The notes: a model not told the origin generated them from the letters alone. A stretch of DNA of 64,000 bases from Trichococcus shcherbakoviae (GCF_963666195.1 NZ_OY762653.1:2158501-2222500), one strand, 5' to 3'; counted from the first letter of the stretch, positions 8,524 to 18,032 are shown. Made by a program: numbers and translations.

Positions 8524-9051
8524 ATGGATTTCATGAAAGTAATGCATACGAGACAAACAACACGCAGCTACCAAACGTTCGGGCTATCCCAAGGACAAAT
8601 CGAAATGATGCTGCAGGCTGGGCAAAATGCGCCGATCAGCCGCGGTCGCTTTGAGGATTACCATATCACGGTCATAAAAAATTCGGAAATATTGGCAGCG
8701 ATTACATCAGCTGCTAAGGAAGTTACAGGTAATGCGGACAAAGACCCTCTGTACGGAGCTCCTGCATTTTTCGTTGTTTCCGCCAAAGAACCGGCTAAAC
8801 CAGGAAGTATCGCCAGTGCAGCCGCAATCGTAGAAAATATGCACTTGCAGGCAACGGCGGAACTGTTGGGAAGTTGTTTCCTGATGGGACTGATGGCGAA
8901 CGGTACGCTGGATGCTGAAGGGATCCGCGAAAAAATTGGGATTCCGGAAGGATTCACTCCTGTCGCCGGGATGGTGGCGGGCTATCCGCATGGCTATCTG
9001 CATGACCGGCCGCGCACATTGGACAAAATCGCCAGCAATATCGTCGAATAG
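8524..9051 (+). CDS. Nitroreductase-family FMN protein
   Basis: Small nitroreductase-fold protein of 175 residues that would bind FMN and use NAD(P)H. The N-terminal FMN phosphate-binding pattern is TRQTTRSY at about 9-16; the central region has GAPAFFVVS and a family-like helix (AAAIVENMHLQATAELLGSC, about 98-118); the C-terminal part has the GY motif (MVAGYPHGY). The ATG at 8524 is chosen over the TTG at 8503 because GAGGG lies about 7 nt before it. Substrate unknown; such proteins reduce nitroaromatics, quinones or flavins. Monocistronic, bounded by a promoter and a terminator. Confidence 0.87.
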   Translation: MDFMKVMHTRQTTRSYQTFGLSQGQIEMMLQAGQNAPISRGRFEDYHITVIKNSEILAAITSAAKEVTGNADKDPLYGAPAFFVVSAKEPAKPGSIASAAAIVENMHLQATAELLGSCFLMGLMANGTLDAEGIREKIGIPEGFTPVAGMVAGYPHGYLHDRPRTLDKIASNIVE

Positions 9052-9066
9052 CACGATTCAGGCAAT

Positions 9067-9114
9067 GAAAAACGACCTCAGGAGAAACTTTCAGGTTTCC
9101 CGGGTCGTTTTTTG
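9067..9114 (+). terminator. Terminator after the nitroreductase gene
   Basis: Arms AAAACGACC / GGGTCGTTTT are followed by a T run. Confidence 0.8.
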
Positions 9115-9157
9115 CATACTAATCATCGGGAGGAGTAATGCAGTGGGAAGGAACCGA

Positions 9158-9200
9158 TTGCATTTCTTCGCTCTTTTGTATACGATTGTACTATTACAAT
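9158..9200 (+). promoter_or_regulatory. Putative promoter and operator of the ABC exporter operon
   Basis: TTGCAT (9158-9163) lies 17 bp before TACGAT (9181-9186). Overlapping its downstream end is a perfect inverted repeat ATTGTA-CTAT-TACAAT (9185-9200) that could be a repressor site. No regulator gene is adjacent, so the operator role is inference. Confidence 0.4.
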
Positions 9201-9274
9201 AGGTAACTATATTGCGGATAATTTTTCCGGGAAGCTTCAGCATACAAATCAATCAAGAAATGAAGGGATACAAA

Positions 9275-9976
9275 ATGGCGTACATTTCCTTAAAGAATGT
9301 CAGCAAATTCTATCAGATGGGCGAGACACGCATCACTGCCAACGACAAGATCAGTTTCGACATCAATGAAGGAGAGTTTGTAGTGATACTTGGGCCCAGT
9401 GGAGCCGGCAAATCCACCGTTCTGAACATCCTTGGAGGGATGGATGATGCCGATGAGGGGCACATCAGCATCGACGGGGTGGACATCTCCCAGTTCACTT
9501 CAAAAGCCTTGACGACCTACAGAAGACGGGATGTCGGTTTCGTCTTCCAATTCTATAATCTGGTGCCTAACCTGACGGCGAAGGAGAACGTGGAGCTTGC
9601 CTCTCAGATATCGCCGCATGCCCGCGATGCTGCCGAAGTCATGCGGGAAGTAGGCTTGGGCGAGCGCATGGACAACTTCCCGGCGCAGCTCTCGGGAGGC
9701 GAACAGCAGCGCGTCGCTATTGCCCGCGCCTTGGCGAAGCAGCCCAAGTTGTTGCTTTGCGACGAGCCGACAGGGGCACTGGATTACGAAACGGGCAAAC
9801 AAGTGCTCAAGTTGCTGCAGGATACGTGCCTCGATACCGGAACGACAGTCATCGTCATCACGCATAACCAAGCCATCGCAGCCATGGCTAACCGGATCAT
9901 CGAAATCAACAATGCCAAAGTAAGGGCAGTCCATGAAAATCCGAATCCCAAACCAGTATCAGAAATCGAATGGTAG
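9275..9976 (+). CDS. ABC transporter ATP-binding protein (MacB/LolD type)
   Basis: Nucleotide-binding subunit of 233 residues with Walker [10 protein letters not shown] at 40-48, Q-loop in VFQFYNLVP, signature [10 protein letters not shown], Walker [13 protein letters not shown] and the H-loop in VITHN. This composition belongs to the family that drives FtsX-type permeases in lipid, lipoprotein or antimicrobial peptide export. The frame extends to 9212, but ATG 9275 follows GAAGGGATA and gives a normal N-terminus. It lies 15 bp before the permease gene and forms an operon with it. Confidence 0.93.
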   Translation: MAYISLKNVSKFYQMGETRITANDKISFDINEGEFVVILGPSGAGKSTVLNILGGMDDADEGHISIDGVDISQFTSKALTTYRRRDVGFVFQFYNLVPNLTAKENVELASQISPHARDAAEVMREVGLGERMDNFPAQLSGGEQQRVAIARALAKQPKLLLCDEPTGALDYETGKQVLKLLQDTCLDTGTTVIVITHNQAIAAMANRIIEINNAKVRAVHENPNPKPVSEIEW

Positions 9977-9991
9977 GAGGGGGAGACGACG

Positions 9992-12900
9992 ATGAAGAAG
10001 AAGGCGCTCTGGAAAGACATTTGGATAGAAATAGGCAAAAGTAAGGCGCGCTTCCTCGCGTTATTGGCCATCATCACTTTGGGTGTGGCCTTCTTTGCCG
10101 GCATCAAAGCGGCGGGTCCGGATATGCTGGACACTGCCAACCAATATTATGAAGAAAATAATCTTTATGACCTGAAGGTGCTGTCCACTTACGGATTGGA
10201 AGAAGCGGACATCGGCATTCTGGCTAAAACGGCCAATCTGGCTGTCCACCCCATGCGAACGGTGGATATCGAAATGGAAGGCAGTGACTTCCTCGTAAAA
10301 GTATTCCCGCTGCAAAGCGGTGCGGATCCGGTCAATGAATATGCAGTCGTCGACGGCAGACTACCGGAGACAAGCGGAGAAATCGCTTTGGATGCGAAAC
10401 AGAATCTGATGGATACGTATCAGATCGGGGATACAATCAGCTTCCGCCATGAGTCCGAAGAAGGACTCACCGAGGAGGAAATGGAAAACCGCATTTCCTT
10501 GAAAGAGCAGGAATACACGGTCGTCGGTTTCGTAGACTCGCCGATGTACATCGAAACGATGATGCGCGGCTCCACGAACGTCGGGAAAGGCAGCCTGGAT
10601 GCCTTCGTTGTCGTGGCCGATTCGGACATACTCGGCAGCATCTACACGGAAGCTTACCTGACGATTGCTCCCGATGCGGCGGAAACCGGCTACACGGACA
10701 GCTACGATGACCAAGTGGACAACCTGGCCGATAAAGTGGAGCTCGCTTTGAACGGGAGACCTTTGGAGCGCATCAATGAAATCCGAGCTGAAGGGCAGCG
10801 GAAGATCAAGGATGCGGAGGATGAACTGCAGGAAGGGAAAGACAAGCTTGCGGAAGCCGAGCAAGAACTTCAGGATGCGCGGAAACAATTGGATGAGGGG
10901 ACAGCGGCCTATGAAGAAAATCGTCAGTTGTTTCTGGATGAGACCGCAAAAGCCGAGAACAGTTTAGCCGCCAGCCAGGCTGAAATCGATGCGGGCCTGG
11001 CCGAATACCGCGCAGGCTTGGCGACCTATCTCGAAAACAAAGCGCTCTACGATGAGGCGAAAGTTGCCTGGGAGTCGCAGAAAGGATCCCTGCAAGGGCA
11101 GACCGGTTCGGATGCTTCATCGGAGGATTCATTGGATGTGCTGCTGGCGAGCCTGCCCGACACACCGGAAGGCCGCGAAATCGCTGATTTGGCGCAGTCT
11201 TTATTGGATGGACAAGCCGAAGTTGAAGCGACCCAAGCCTCACTGGAGGCCAAGGGTGTGGAGCTGCAGGAACGGGCAACCGCATTAGCGACAAAAGGCG
11301 AACTGCTTTTGGCCGAGCAGACAAGTCTGGAGACCGATGCGGCAGCCTATCAGAACGAACTGACTCTTTTCACCACTGACATGACAGCCTTCCAAACGGA
11401 AAAAGCTGCCAAACAAGCGGAGTTCTCCGCAAGGCAAGCCGCCATCGATGCTGAAAGGGACGCCTTGTCAGCTTTGGATCCGGAAACGGACCCGAGCGTT
11501 GCGGAACGCTTAGAGGCAGTGGCCGATCAACAGGCAGCTTTGGATGCAGAACAGGCTGCTCTGGCACAAACCGAAACGGATTTGGCAAGCCGCCAAAGCG
11601 AGCTGGAGCAAGCGGGTGCCGCCTTAGCAAGCAGGCAAGAAGCTTTAACCGCAGCTGCTGCGGCTTTCCAAACGGAACGGGCCAGTGAAGAGGCAGCACT
11701 ATTGGAAGAACAGCGCCTCTTGGAGGATGCCGGCGCCGAGCTGGCTGACAAAGGTGAGGGATTGCTGGAGCAGCAACAACTGCTGGAAGAAAAAATTGCG
11801 GCATTCATGGCCGATGCCGAAGCCCAGATTGCAGCCGCAGATGCCCAATTCGCCGAACAAGGAGTAGCATTGGAGAACGGCAGATTGGCATTGGCGTCGG
11901 CATTGACCCAACTAGAGGACGGCCAGGCACAGATCAACGACGGCTGGGCCGAGTTGGAAAGCCAACGTGCGAGCGGTGAACAAGCCCTTGCTGAAGCTTG
12001 GCAGGAAATCCAGCAGGGCGAAGCAGACTATCAAGATGGCTTGGCCACCTTCACAGCTGAACGCGCAGATGCAGAAATCGAGATAGCCGATGGGGAACAG
12101 CAGATCGAGGAAGCGAAGCAAGCTTTGGCCGATCTGATTGACCCTGTCTACTATGTGACGGACCGATCCGGCAATCCCGGGTATCAGGAATACCGCGACA
12201 ATGCCGACCGCATCTCGGCCATCGCAGAGATTTTCCCGGTATTCTTCTTCCTGATCGCGGCCTTGGTAAGTTTCACGACAATGGCCCGGATGGTGGATGA
12301 ACAGCGCCAACAGATGGGGACGCTGAAAGGTCTCGGTTACAGCGACTTCGACATCGCCAAAAAATATTTGATCTATGCAGCGATCGCCTGCATCGTGGGC
12401 ACATCGCTCGGTTTGGTGGCCGGTTATAATATTTTCCCTGCGGTCATCTTTGATGCCTACGGGTCCATGTACAGCCTGCCTTCAGTAAAGATCACCTATT
12501 ACTTGTCCTATGCACTGATTTCCATAGCCATCGCACTGCTTTGTACCATCGGCCCGGCAGCATGGGCGGCACATACGTCGCTCCGGGAAAATCCGGCAGC
12601 GATGATGCGGCCGAAAGCGCCGAAGAACGGCAAACGTGTACTTTTGGAACGACTGACGTTCGTTTGGGATCGCCTAAGCTTCAATTCGAAGATAACGGTA
12701 CGGAACTTGTTGCGCTACAAAGCGCGAAATATGATGACGATATTGGGAGTCGCTGGCTGTACCGCCTTGATTTTGACCGGGTACGGCATCAAGAATTCGA
12801 TCTCAGGATTGGCGGACACACAATTCAACGATGTGATGCGCTATAACGCAATCACGGCGATGCGTCCGGAAGCAAGCGAGGAAGAAATCGCTTCTTATGA

Positions 12901-13819
12901 TGAACTGATCGCTGCGACTCCTGAAATAACGGATCATCTCAAAGTGGTCCAGGAGAGCTATAAACTGGATAAAAAAGGGGTGAACCTGCAGAACGTCACT
13001 GTCTTTGCGCCGTTGGAAACCGAAAATCTTTCGGATTTCGTCAGCCTGCGTGAACGCGCAACGCAAGAACCGATCGCGCTGACTGATGAGGGAGCCGTCA
13101 TCTCGGAAAAATTGGCGAATTTGGCAGGCGTCGGACCGGGGGATAGCATCGAAATCCGGAATGATGAAATGCAGACCTATCAGGTTCCGATCCGTGCTGT
13201 CACCGAGAACTACGTCAACCATTACATCTACTTGACGCCAGCTTTGTACGAAGAGATTTTCATCCAAGCCGCGAAACCGACAACGGATTTGCTGCTGTTT
13301 GAAGAACCGGAAAGTTGGGAGCGGGGCTTCGGATCCGAAGCGATGGGAGAAAAGGCTGTCGCACTGGTGACGTTCATCAATTCTGTCGACCGCAGCTTCG
13401 CTGAAACCTTAGGGAGCCTGGATATCGTCACATTGGTATTGATCGTTTCGGCAGCCGCATTGGCTTTCGTTGTCCTGTACAGTCTGACGAACATCAATGT
13501 ATCGGAGCGGATCAGAGAATTATCGACCATCAAAGTTTTGGGATTCTATGATGTGGAAGTGAGCATGTATATCTACAGAGAGTCCTTGATTTTGACCTTG
13601 TTGGGTATTTTTTCAGGTTTCATTCTCGGGAAAATTTTGAGCACAGTCGTTCTCAAAATGGTCGAAATCGACTTCATGATGTTCCCGCCGACAATCATGC
13701 CGATCAGCTACCTGTATTCAGGTCTGTTGTCGTTATTGTTCTCAAGCGTCGTCATGCTGATCATGCACCGCAAACTCAAACAAGTGGACATGATCGAAGC
13801 ACTCAAATCGGTAGAATAG
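9992..13819 (+). CDS. FtsX-family ABC permease with a very long coiled-coil insertion
   Basis: Permease of 1275 residues, partner of the ATPase encoded just upstream. Parts in order: TM1 about 20-40; an extracytoplasmic MacB-like domain about 45-255; a long Ala/Glu/Gln-rich heptad-type helix region about 262-713; three TM segments with the first FtsX domain about 738-870; a TM near 913-935; a second extracytoplasmic domain; and a second FtsX domain with three TMs at about 1145-1270. ATG follows GTAGGAGGGGGAGA. Typical FtsX permeases are 400-900 residues, so the coil accounts for the excess. At 1.5 angstrom per residue one helix would span over 60 nm, or half that if folded back as a hairpin, so the domain may reach into or across the wall. 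The substrate is unknown. Confidence 0.88.
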   Translation: MKKKALWKDIWIEIGKSKARFLALLAIITLGVAFFAGIKAAGPDMLDTANQYYEENNLYDLKVLSTYGLEEADIGILAKTANLAVHPMRTVDIEMEGSDFLVKVFPLQSGADPVNEYAVVDGRLPETSGEIALDAKQNLMDTYQIGDTISFRHESEEGLTEEEMENRISLKEQEYTVVGFVDSPMYIETMMRGSTNVGKGSLDAFVVVADSDILGSIYTEAYLTIAPDAAETGYTDSYDDQVDNLADKVELALNGRPLERINEIRAEGQRKIKDAEDELQEGKDKLAEAEQELQDARKQLDEGTAAYEENRQLFLDETAKAENSLAASQAEIDAGLAEYRAGLATYLENKALYDEAKVAWESQKGSLQGQTGSDASSEDSLDVLLASLPDTPEGREIADLAQSLLDGQAEVEATQASLEAKGVELQERATALATKGELLLAEQTSLETDAAAYQNELTLFTTDMTAFQTEKAAKQAEFSARQAAIDAERDALSALDPETDPSVAERLEAVADQQAALDAEQAALAQTETDLASRQSELEQAGAALASRQEALTAAAAAFQTERASEEAALLEEQRLLEDAGAELADKGEGLLEQQQLLEEKIAAFMADAEAQIAAADAQFAEQGVALENGRLALASALTQLEDGQAQINDGWAELESQRASGEQALAEAWQEIQQGEADYQDGLATFTAERADAEIEIADGEQQIEEAKQALADLIDPVYYVTDRSGNPGYQEYRDNADRISAIAEIFPVFFFLIAALVSFTTMARMVDEQRQQMGTLKGLGYSDFDIAKKYLIYAAIACIVGTSLGLVAGYNIFPAVIFDAYGSMYSLPSVKITYYLSYALISIAIALLCTIGPAAWAAHTSLRENPAAMMRPKAPKNGKRVLLERLTFVWDRLSFNSKITVRNLLRYKARNMMTILGVAGCTALILTGYGIKNSISGLADTQFNDVMRYNAITAMRPEASEEEIASYDELIAATPEITDHLKVVQESYKLDKKGVNLQNVTVFAPLETENLSDFVSLRERATQEPIALTDEGAVISEKLANLAGVGPGDSIEIRNDEMQTYQVPIRAVTENYVNHYIYLTPALYEEIFIQAAKPTTDLLLFEEPESWERGFGSEAMGEKAVALVTFINSVDRSFAETLGSLDIVTLVLIVSAAALAFVVLYSLTNINVSERIRELSTIKVLGFYDVEVSMYIYRESLILTLLGIFSGFILGKILSTVVLKMVEIDFMMFPPTIMPISYLYSGLLSLLFSSVVMLIMHRKLKQVDMIEALKSVE

Positions 13820-13866
13820 GAAAAACGCGCAAGCAGCCAATGGATGGCCGCTTGCGCGTTTTTCTG
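13819..13866. terminator. Bidirectional terminator between the permease and the ArAE-like gene
   Basis: Arms AAAAACGCGCAAGC / GCTTGCGCGTTTTT, with A/T runs on both sides, separate two convergent genes. Confidence 0.85.
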
Positions 13867-13876
13867 CTGCAGATAC

Positions 13877-14383
13877 TCAGTTTTCGGATGGTGTTTGGGG
13901 CGCGTTTGGCAGCAAGTAGTTGACCCCAATGGCGATGGAAGTACCGATGACGGTATCCAGTACCCTTTGGATAGCGTAGCTGATCTTTTCGGTATCATCA
14001 ATATTGTAGAAAACGACAAGGAAGGTCGCGGTTGCGCCGACGATAGCCGTCGACATGTCCAGGACATTGCAGACCGTGATCAGGATGATGACAGCGATAA
14101 TCGTTCCGAAGAAATCCACAGAAAAATCCAGTCCCAGAAAATCTTTGATGGCTATCAAGGTGACCCCGAGTATACCGGCGACAGTATTGCCTCCGACACG
14201 ACGGATTCCATGATGGAGGGACTGCGAGCAATCTTCACGCAAAGCAAAGACAGAAGCCAATCCGGCCAACATAGGAGAACCTCGGTCCAATAATTTGAAC
14301 AGCAGGACACAAAACCCCACAGCAACGCCGGATTTGGTCGTACGCATGCCTACGCGGAACTTCTCCTTATCCAAATGGAACAT
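13877..14383 (-). CDS. Small aromatic acid exporter (ArAE/FUSC)-like membrane protein
   Basis: Membrane protein of 168 residues with four or five TM segments, resembling the N-terminal membrane half of ArAE_1/FUSC proteins (DUF939 type): a GMRTTKSGVAVGFCVLL opening, a region rich in G/R (HHGIRRVGGNTVAGILG) and a final TM pair. There is no cytoplasmic C-terminal domain, so it is shorter than full exporters. ATG 14383 is preceded by AGAGGA at about 15 nt, rather far; a TTG at 14425 would add 14 residues. Role in efflux is inferred from the family only. Confidence 0.7.
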   Translation of the reverse strand: MFHLDKEKFRVGMRTTKSGVAVGFCVLLFKLLDRGSPMLAGLASVFALREDCSQSLHHGIRRVGGNTVAGILGVTLIAIKDFLGLDFSVDFFGTIIAVIILITVCNVLDMSTAIVGATATFLVVFYNIDDTEKISYAIQRVLDTVIGTSIAIGVNYLLPNAPQTPSEN

Positions 14384-14665
14384 AGTAAGTACTGCACTTC
14401 CTCTCGAAATGAAATAATATCTCAATCATAAGCATTTTTGAATTTTTATCAAGTCATTTTCATATTATTGTGCAAATAGTACACTCACATTTGCGGTATA
14501 GTTCAGAGTGACTTTGCAGAAAATAAGAGAAAAAAAGTGGTTGCTTATGGACGGAAAATGTCCTTTTCGAGGCCAACCCTTTTATTGGGTTTGTTGCAAC
14601 GGCGCCCTTTTTAGGTGGGGTAAAAAAAGAACATTCGCTTTTTGCCAAAAAAGGCCAAAATTGGG
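14384..14665. other. Intergenic region upstream of the liv promoter
   Basis: About 280 bp of AT-rich sequence between the divergent ArAE-like gene and the liv promoter. A small AACCC/GGGTT stem lies near 14573-14592. The 62-codon open frame at 14508-14696 runs through the promoter, has no ribosome binding site and is not taken as a gene. Confidence 0.4.
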
Positions 14666-14694
14666 TTGCTTAAATTGTCAGAATATTCTATACT
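14666..14694 (+). promoter_or_regulatory. liv operon promoter with an internal CodY-like box
   Basis: -35 TTGCTT (14666-14671), spacer of 17, -10 TATACT (14689-14694). The spacer contains AATTGTCAGAATATT (14673-14687), matching the CodY consensus AATTTTCWGAAAATT at 13 of 15 positions. CodY bound there would block RNA polymerase when branched-chain amino acids or GTP are plentiful. Confidence 0.7.
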
Positions 14695-14787
14695 AATGAC
14701 ATTAAATTTTAAGGAGAAGGATGAGGGCCTTTTCTTTGGATTTGCAACGAATTATTAACATATAGTGAGATGGGGAGGATTATTTAG

Positions 14788-15933
14788 ATGAAAAAGAAAT
14801 TATTGATGGGCTTAGCATCTGTATTCGTACTTGCAGCATGCGGCAATGGCGCGACAGAAGAGAGCGATACAATCAAATTGGGTGGTAACTTCGAATTATC
14901 AGGCGGTGCGAGTGCATACGGTACGCTGATGGATGAAGGGATCAAAATGGCTGTTGCAGAACAGAACGCTGCAGATGGCTTATTGGGCAAAGAGATTGAA
15001 TACATATCTTACGATAATAAATCCGAGCCTTCAGAATCCACATCGGTTGCGACTCGTTTAGCTACTGAAGATAATGTTGTCGCAATCCTAGGACCTGCTA
15101 CAACTGGTGCAGCAAATGCGCAATCTCCAGCAGTCACAAGAGCAAAAGTACCAGCAATCCTTCCAGCTGCTACAGGCGACAGCGTAACAATGGATGGCGA
15201 TTCCGTGTTGGAATACGTATTCCGCGTATGTTTCCAAGATTCTTTCCAAGGTAAAGCCTTGGCTGAATTCGCTCAAACAGATCTGCAAGCTACCAAAGCT
15301 GTCATCTTAGTGGATAACTCCACTGACTATGCAATCGGCTTGTCGGATGCATTCAAAGAAACATTTGAAGGAGAAATCGTTGCGGAAGAAAACTTCACTG
15401 CCGGCGATACCGACTTCAAAGCAATCCTGACGAACATTGCACAAATGGATTATGATGTCATCTTCTTGCCTGGATACTATGAAGAAGGCGGACTGATCAT
15501 CAAGCAAGCCCGCGAAATGGGAATCATGCAACCGATCCTTGGACCGGATGGCTTCGCTAACTCAACATTGGTTGAATTGGCAGGTGCCGACAACGTTGAC
15601 AATGTATTCTACGCTAGCCACTTCACTCCGAACAGTGAAGACCCTAAAGTACAAGAATTCTTGGCTGCTTTTGAAGCAGAGTACGGCAAACCTGCAGACT
15701 CATTCGCAGCTTTGGCTTACGATGCTGCGCAATTAGTATTCGACGCAATCACGACTGCTGACAGCACAGATCCTCAAGCAATCACAGATGCTTTAGCGGC
15801 AACTGAAGATTTCGAAGGCGTAACGGGTACATTCTCATTTGACGAGAACCACAACCCTATCAAATCGGCTTTCGTTATTGAATTACAAGATGGTGTAGAA
15901 GTCGGCAACTCTGTTGTGGAACCAGCTAAATAA
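14788..15933 (+). CDS. livJ: Branched-chain amino acid ABC transporter, substrate-binding lipoprotein
   Basis: Extracellular binding lipoprotein of 381 residues. The signal peptide ends in a lipobox with lipidated C18 (VLAAC), so the mature protein is anchored to the outer membrane face. The rest is a type I periplasmic binding fold: IKLGGNFELSGG near 30, a central AILGPATTGAANAQSPAV region and a C-terminal GTFSFDENHNP motif typical of LivJ/LivK. GGGGAGGATTATTT precedes the ATG. It is first in the liv operon; a hairpin at 16003-16036 lies before livH, which could lower expression of the permease genes relative to the binding protein. Exact ligand (Leu/Ile/Val or a related amino acid) is inferred. 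Confidence 0.92.
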   Translation: MKKKLLMGLASVFVLAACGNGATEESDTIKLGGNFELSGGASAYGTLMDEGIKMAVAEQNAADGLLGKEIEYISYDNKSEPSESTSVATRLATEDNVVAILGPATTGAANAQSPAVTRAKVPAILPAATGDSVTMDGDSVLEYVFRVCFQDSFQGKALAEFAQTDLQATKAVILVDNSTDYAIGLSDAFKETFEGEIVAEENFTAGDTDFKAILTNIAQMDYDVIFLPGYYEEGGLIIKQAREMGIMQPILGPDGFANSTLVELAGADNVDNVFYASHFTPNSEDPKVQEFLAAFEAEYGKPADSFAALAYDAAQLVFDAITTADSTDPQAITDALAATEDFEGVTGTFSFDENHNPIKSAFVIELQDGVEVGNSVVEPAK

Positions 15934-16000
15934 AAATAGCTTGGCGCACAACATTGCGGCATTGAAACCTGAATAGACCGTTTGATTCTAAAGTAACACA

Positions 16001-16037
16001 ATGAGGTGCTGGCAGAATTTGCTTAGCACCTTTCTTT
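16001..16037 (+). terminator. Hairpin between livJ and livH
   Basis: AGGTGCT / AGCACCT with a loop of about 14, followed by TTCTTT. Probably a partial terminator that sets the ratio of binding protein to permease. Confidence 0.6.
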
Positions 16038-16157
16038 ATGTTCTATCTCATCAAAAGTTAATCCCTCATCGTGCGTGAATAATAGTAAACTAAATCCGAA
16101 CAATACAGTATAATGAAAGAAAGATTTCTGTGCAGCAGAAGAAAAGAGAGGTGTAAA

Positions 16158-17036
16158 ATGGAAAATTTAGTTCAACAGCTGATAAATGGTATATCGTTGG
16201 GAAGTATCTACGCCTTGATTGCGCTAGGGTACACAATGGTATACGGCGTCATCAAATTGATTAACTTTGCCCACGGGGACATTTATATGGTGGGCGCGTA
16301 CCTTGGATATGCTTTGATCCAAAACGTTGGCCTTGGCCTTTTCCCAGCCATTCTGATTTCAATGATTTTTTGTGCCATTTTAGGGGTGGTCATCGAGAAG
16401 ATCGCCTACAAACCGTTGCGGGGCGCAACAAGGGTAGCAACGCTGATTACAGCCATCGGGGTTTCTTATTTATTGCAAAATGTCATGATCTATATAATGG
16501 GGCCTGAAGTGAAGGCCTTCCCGACAGCATTGATAGTCCGGAATTGGACTTTCGGCGGGGTGACCATCAACTCGCAGCAGATCCTGATTTTCCTGACGAC
16601 GGTCATTCTGATGATCGCTTTGCAGGTCATCGTAAAATACACGAAGATGGGGAAAGCCATGCGGGCAGTAAGTACCGATCCTGAAGCAGCACAATTGATG
16701 GGGATCAATGTGGATAACGTCATTTCCTTTACGTTCGTCCTTGGCTCCTCGTTAGCCGGAGCGGCAGGCGTCTTGGTCGGTATCTATTATAATTCTATTT
16801 CGCCATTGATGGGTGTGACACCGGGGCTGAAAGCTTTCGTTGCGGCAGTATTCGGCGGCATCGGCATCATCCCTGGGGCCATGGTCGGTGGTTACGTCAT
16901 CGGGATCATCGAGACTTTGGTCAGCGCTTATGGCGGATCGATGTTCAAAGATGCAGTTGTGTACCTGATCCTGATCATCATTCTGATCGTTAAACCTTCC
17001 GGAATCTTCGGAAAAAATACAAAAGAGAAAGTGTAG
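16158..17036 (+). CDS. livH: Branched-chain amino acid ABC transporter permease LivH
   Basis: Membrane permease of 292 residues with about eight TM segments. Family features are visible: the opening NGISLGSIYALIALGYTMVYG, INFAHGDIYMVGAYLG and the cytoplasmic loop around AVSTDPEAAQLMGINVD that contacts the ATPases, followed by GGIGIIPGAMVGGY. The open frame reaches back to 16113, but the ATG at 16158 follows AGAGAGGTGTAAA and gives a standard LivH start. A TATAAT at 16109-16114 may give a second promoter. It works with LivM in the same membrane complex. Confidence 0.92.
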   Translation: MENLVQQLINGISLGSIYALIALGYTMVYGVIKLINFAHGDIYMVGAYLGYALIQNVGLGLFPAILISMIFCAILGVVIEKIAYKPLRGATRVATLITAIGVSYLLQNVMIYIMGPEVKAFPTALIVRNWTFGGVTINSQQILIFLTTVILMIALQVIVKYTKMGKAMRAVSTDPEAAQLMGINVDNVISFTFVLGSSLAGAAGVLVGIYYNSISPLMGVTPGLKAFVAAVFGGIGIIPGAMVGGYVIGIIETLVSAYGGSMFKDAVVYLILIIILIVKPSGIFGKNTKEKV

Positions 17037-17045
17037 GTGATAAAA

Positions 17046-18032
17046 ATGAAACAATTCAATAAAACAAATCTAGGTTGGCTCATTCTTATCGCTGTGATGG
17101 CTGTTGTACTGTTCGTCGGCGTCAGCACAAATATGATTTCTCCCTTCTACCAGATTACTTTAGTGACAATCTTGATAAACATCATCCTGGCGATCGGACT
17201 GAATCTGGTAATCGGATTTTCCGGACAGTTCTCTCTGGGACATGCCGGGTTTATGGCAATCGGTGCCTACAGTGGCGCCATCATCGGCGATAGGATGGAA
17301 GGCTTGGCCGGTTTCTTTGTCGGATTGGTTGTGGGCATGATCATCTCCATCATCGTGGCTTTGATCGTCGGAATACCGACGCTCCGTCTGAAAGGTGACT
17401 ACTTGGCGATTGCGACATTGGGTGTAGCGGAAATCATCCGTATCCTGATTTTGAACATGGGTGAACTTACCAATGGCGCGCGCGGAATCAGCGGCATTTC
17501 GTTCCCTTTCGAATCGAATACTGGTTTCATCATGGTCTTGTTCGTGATATTGGTCGTAACGACCATCCTTACAGTCAACTACATCAACAGCAGCCCTGGC
17601 CGTGCGACCATCGCCATCCGCGAGGATGAGATCGCTGCCGAGTCGATGGGGGTCAACGCAACGACTTACAAAGTCATCGCCTTCATGATTGGTGCAGCGA
17701 CTGCCAGCATTGCCGGCTCCATGTACGGCACTTATTTCAGCGTAATCACTCCGGGTGATTTCACTTTCCAAAAATCGATCGACGTGCTGATCATTGTTGT
17801 GTTCGGCGGTATCGGCAGTGTAACCGGAACAGTCGTCGCAGCCGTTGTGTTGGGTGTCCTGAACACGTATCTGCAATCGTTCGGTGAGCTGCGGATGATT
17901 TTTTACGCGCTTGCCATCATCGCCATCATGGTATTCCGTCCAGGCGGATTATTGGGTAACCGCGAATTCACGATGTCCGCTTTGTTGAAGCGCTTTGCGA
18001 AAAAAGACTCTGCTAAGAAGGAGGTCCAATAA
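17046..18032 (+). CDS. livM: Branched-chain amino acid ABC transporter permease LivM
   Basis: Second permease, 328 residues with about nine TM segments. Characteristic sequences are IGLNLVIGFSGQFSLGHAGFM (split by the membrane) near 55-75, the ATPase-contact loop IREDEIAAESMGVNATTYK and GGIGSVTGTVVAA. Translation probably starts at ATG 17046, because AGGTGA at 17035-17040 fits it; a GTG at 17037 in the same frame is less likely. The gene overlaps livG by one base (TAATG junction). Confidence 0.92.
   Translation: MKQFNKTNLGWLILIAVMAVVLFVGVSTNMISPFYQITLVTILINIILAIGLNLVIGFSGQFSLGHAGFMAIGAYSGAIIGDRMEGLAGFFVGLVVGMIISIIVALIVGIPTLRLKGDYLAIATLGVAEIIRILILNMGELTNGARGISGISFPFESNTGFIMVLFVILVVTTILTVNYINSSPGRATIAIREDEIAAESMGVNATTYKVIAFMIGAATASIAGSMYGTYFSVITPGDFTFQKSIDVLIIVVFGGIGSVTGTVVAAVVLGVLNTYLQSFGELRMIFYALAIIAIMVFRPGGLLGNREFTMSALLKRFAKKDSAKKEVQ

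Noticed and set aside
8209-8574. 121-codon minus-strand frame between two divergent genes
   Set aside because: It overlaps the promoter and start of the nitroreductase and has no protein-like features.
10806-11937. Several long open frames on both strands inside the permease coiled coil
   Set aside because: They are shadows of a GC-rich, repetitive coding region, with low-complexity translations and no start sites.
14508-14696. 62-codon frame upstream of livJ as a leader peptide
   Set aside because: It runs through the predicted promoter, lacks a ribosome binding site and is not enriched in Leu, Ile or Val codons.
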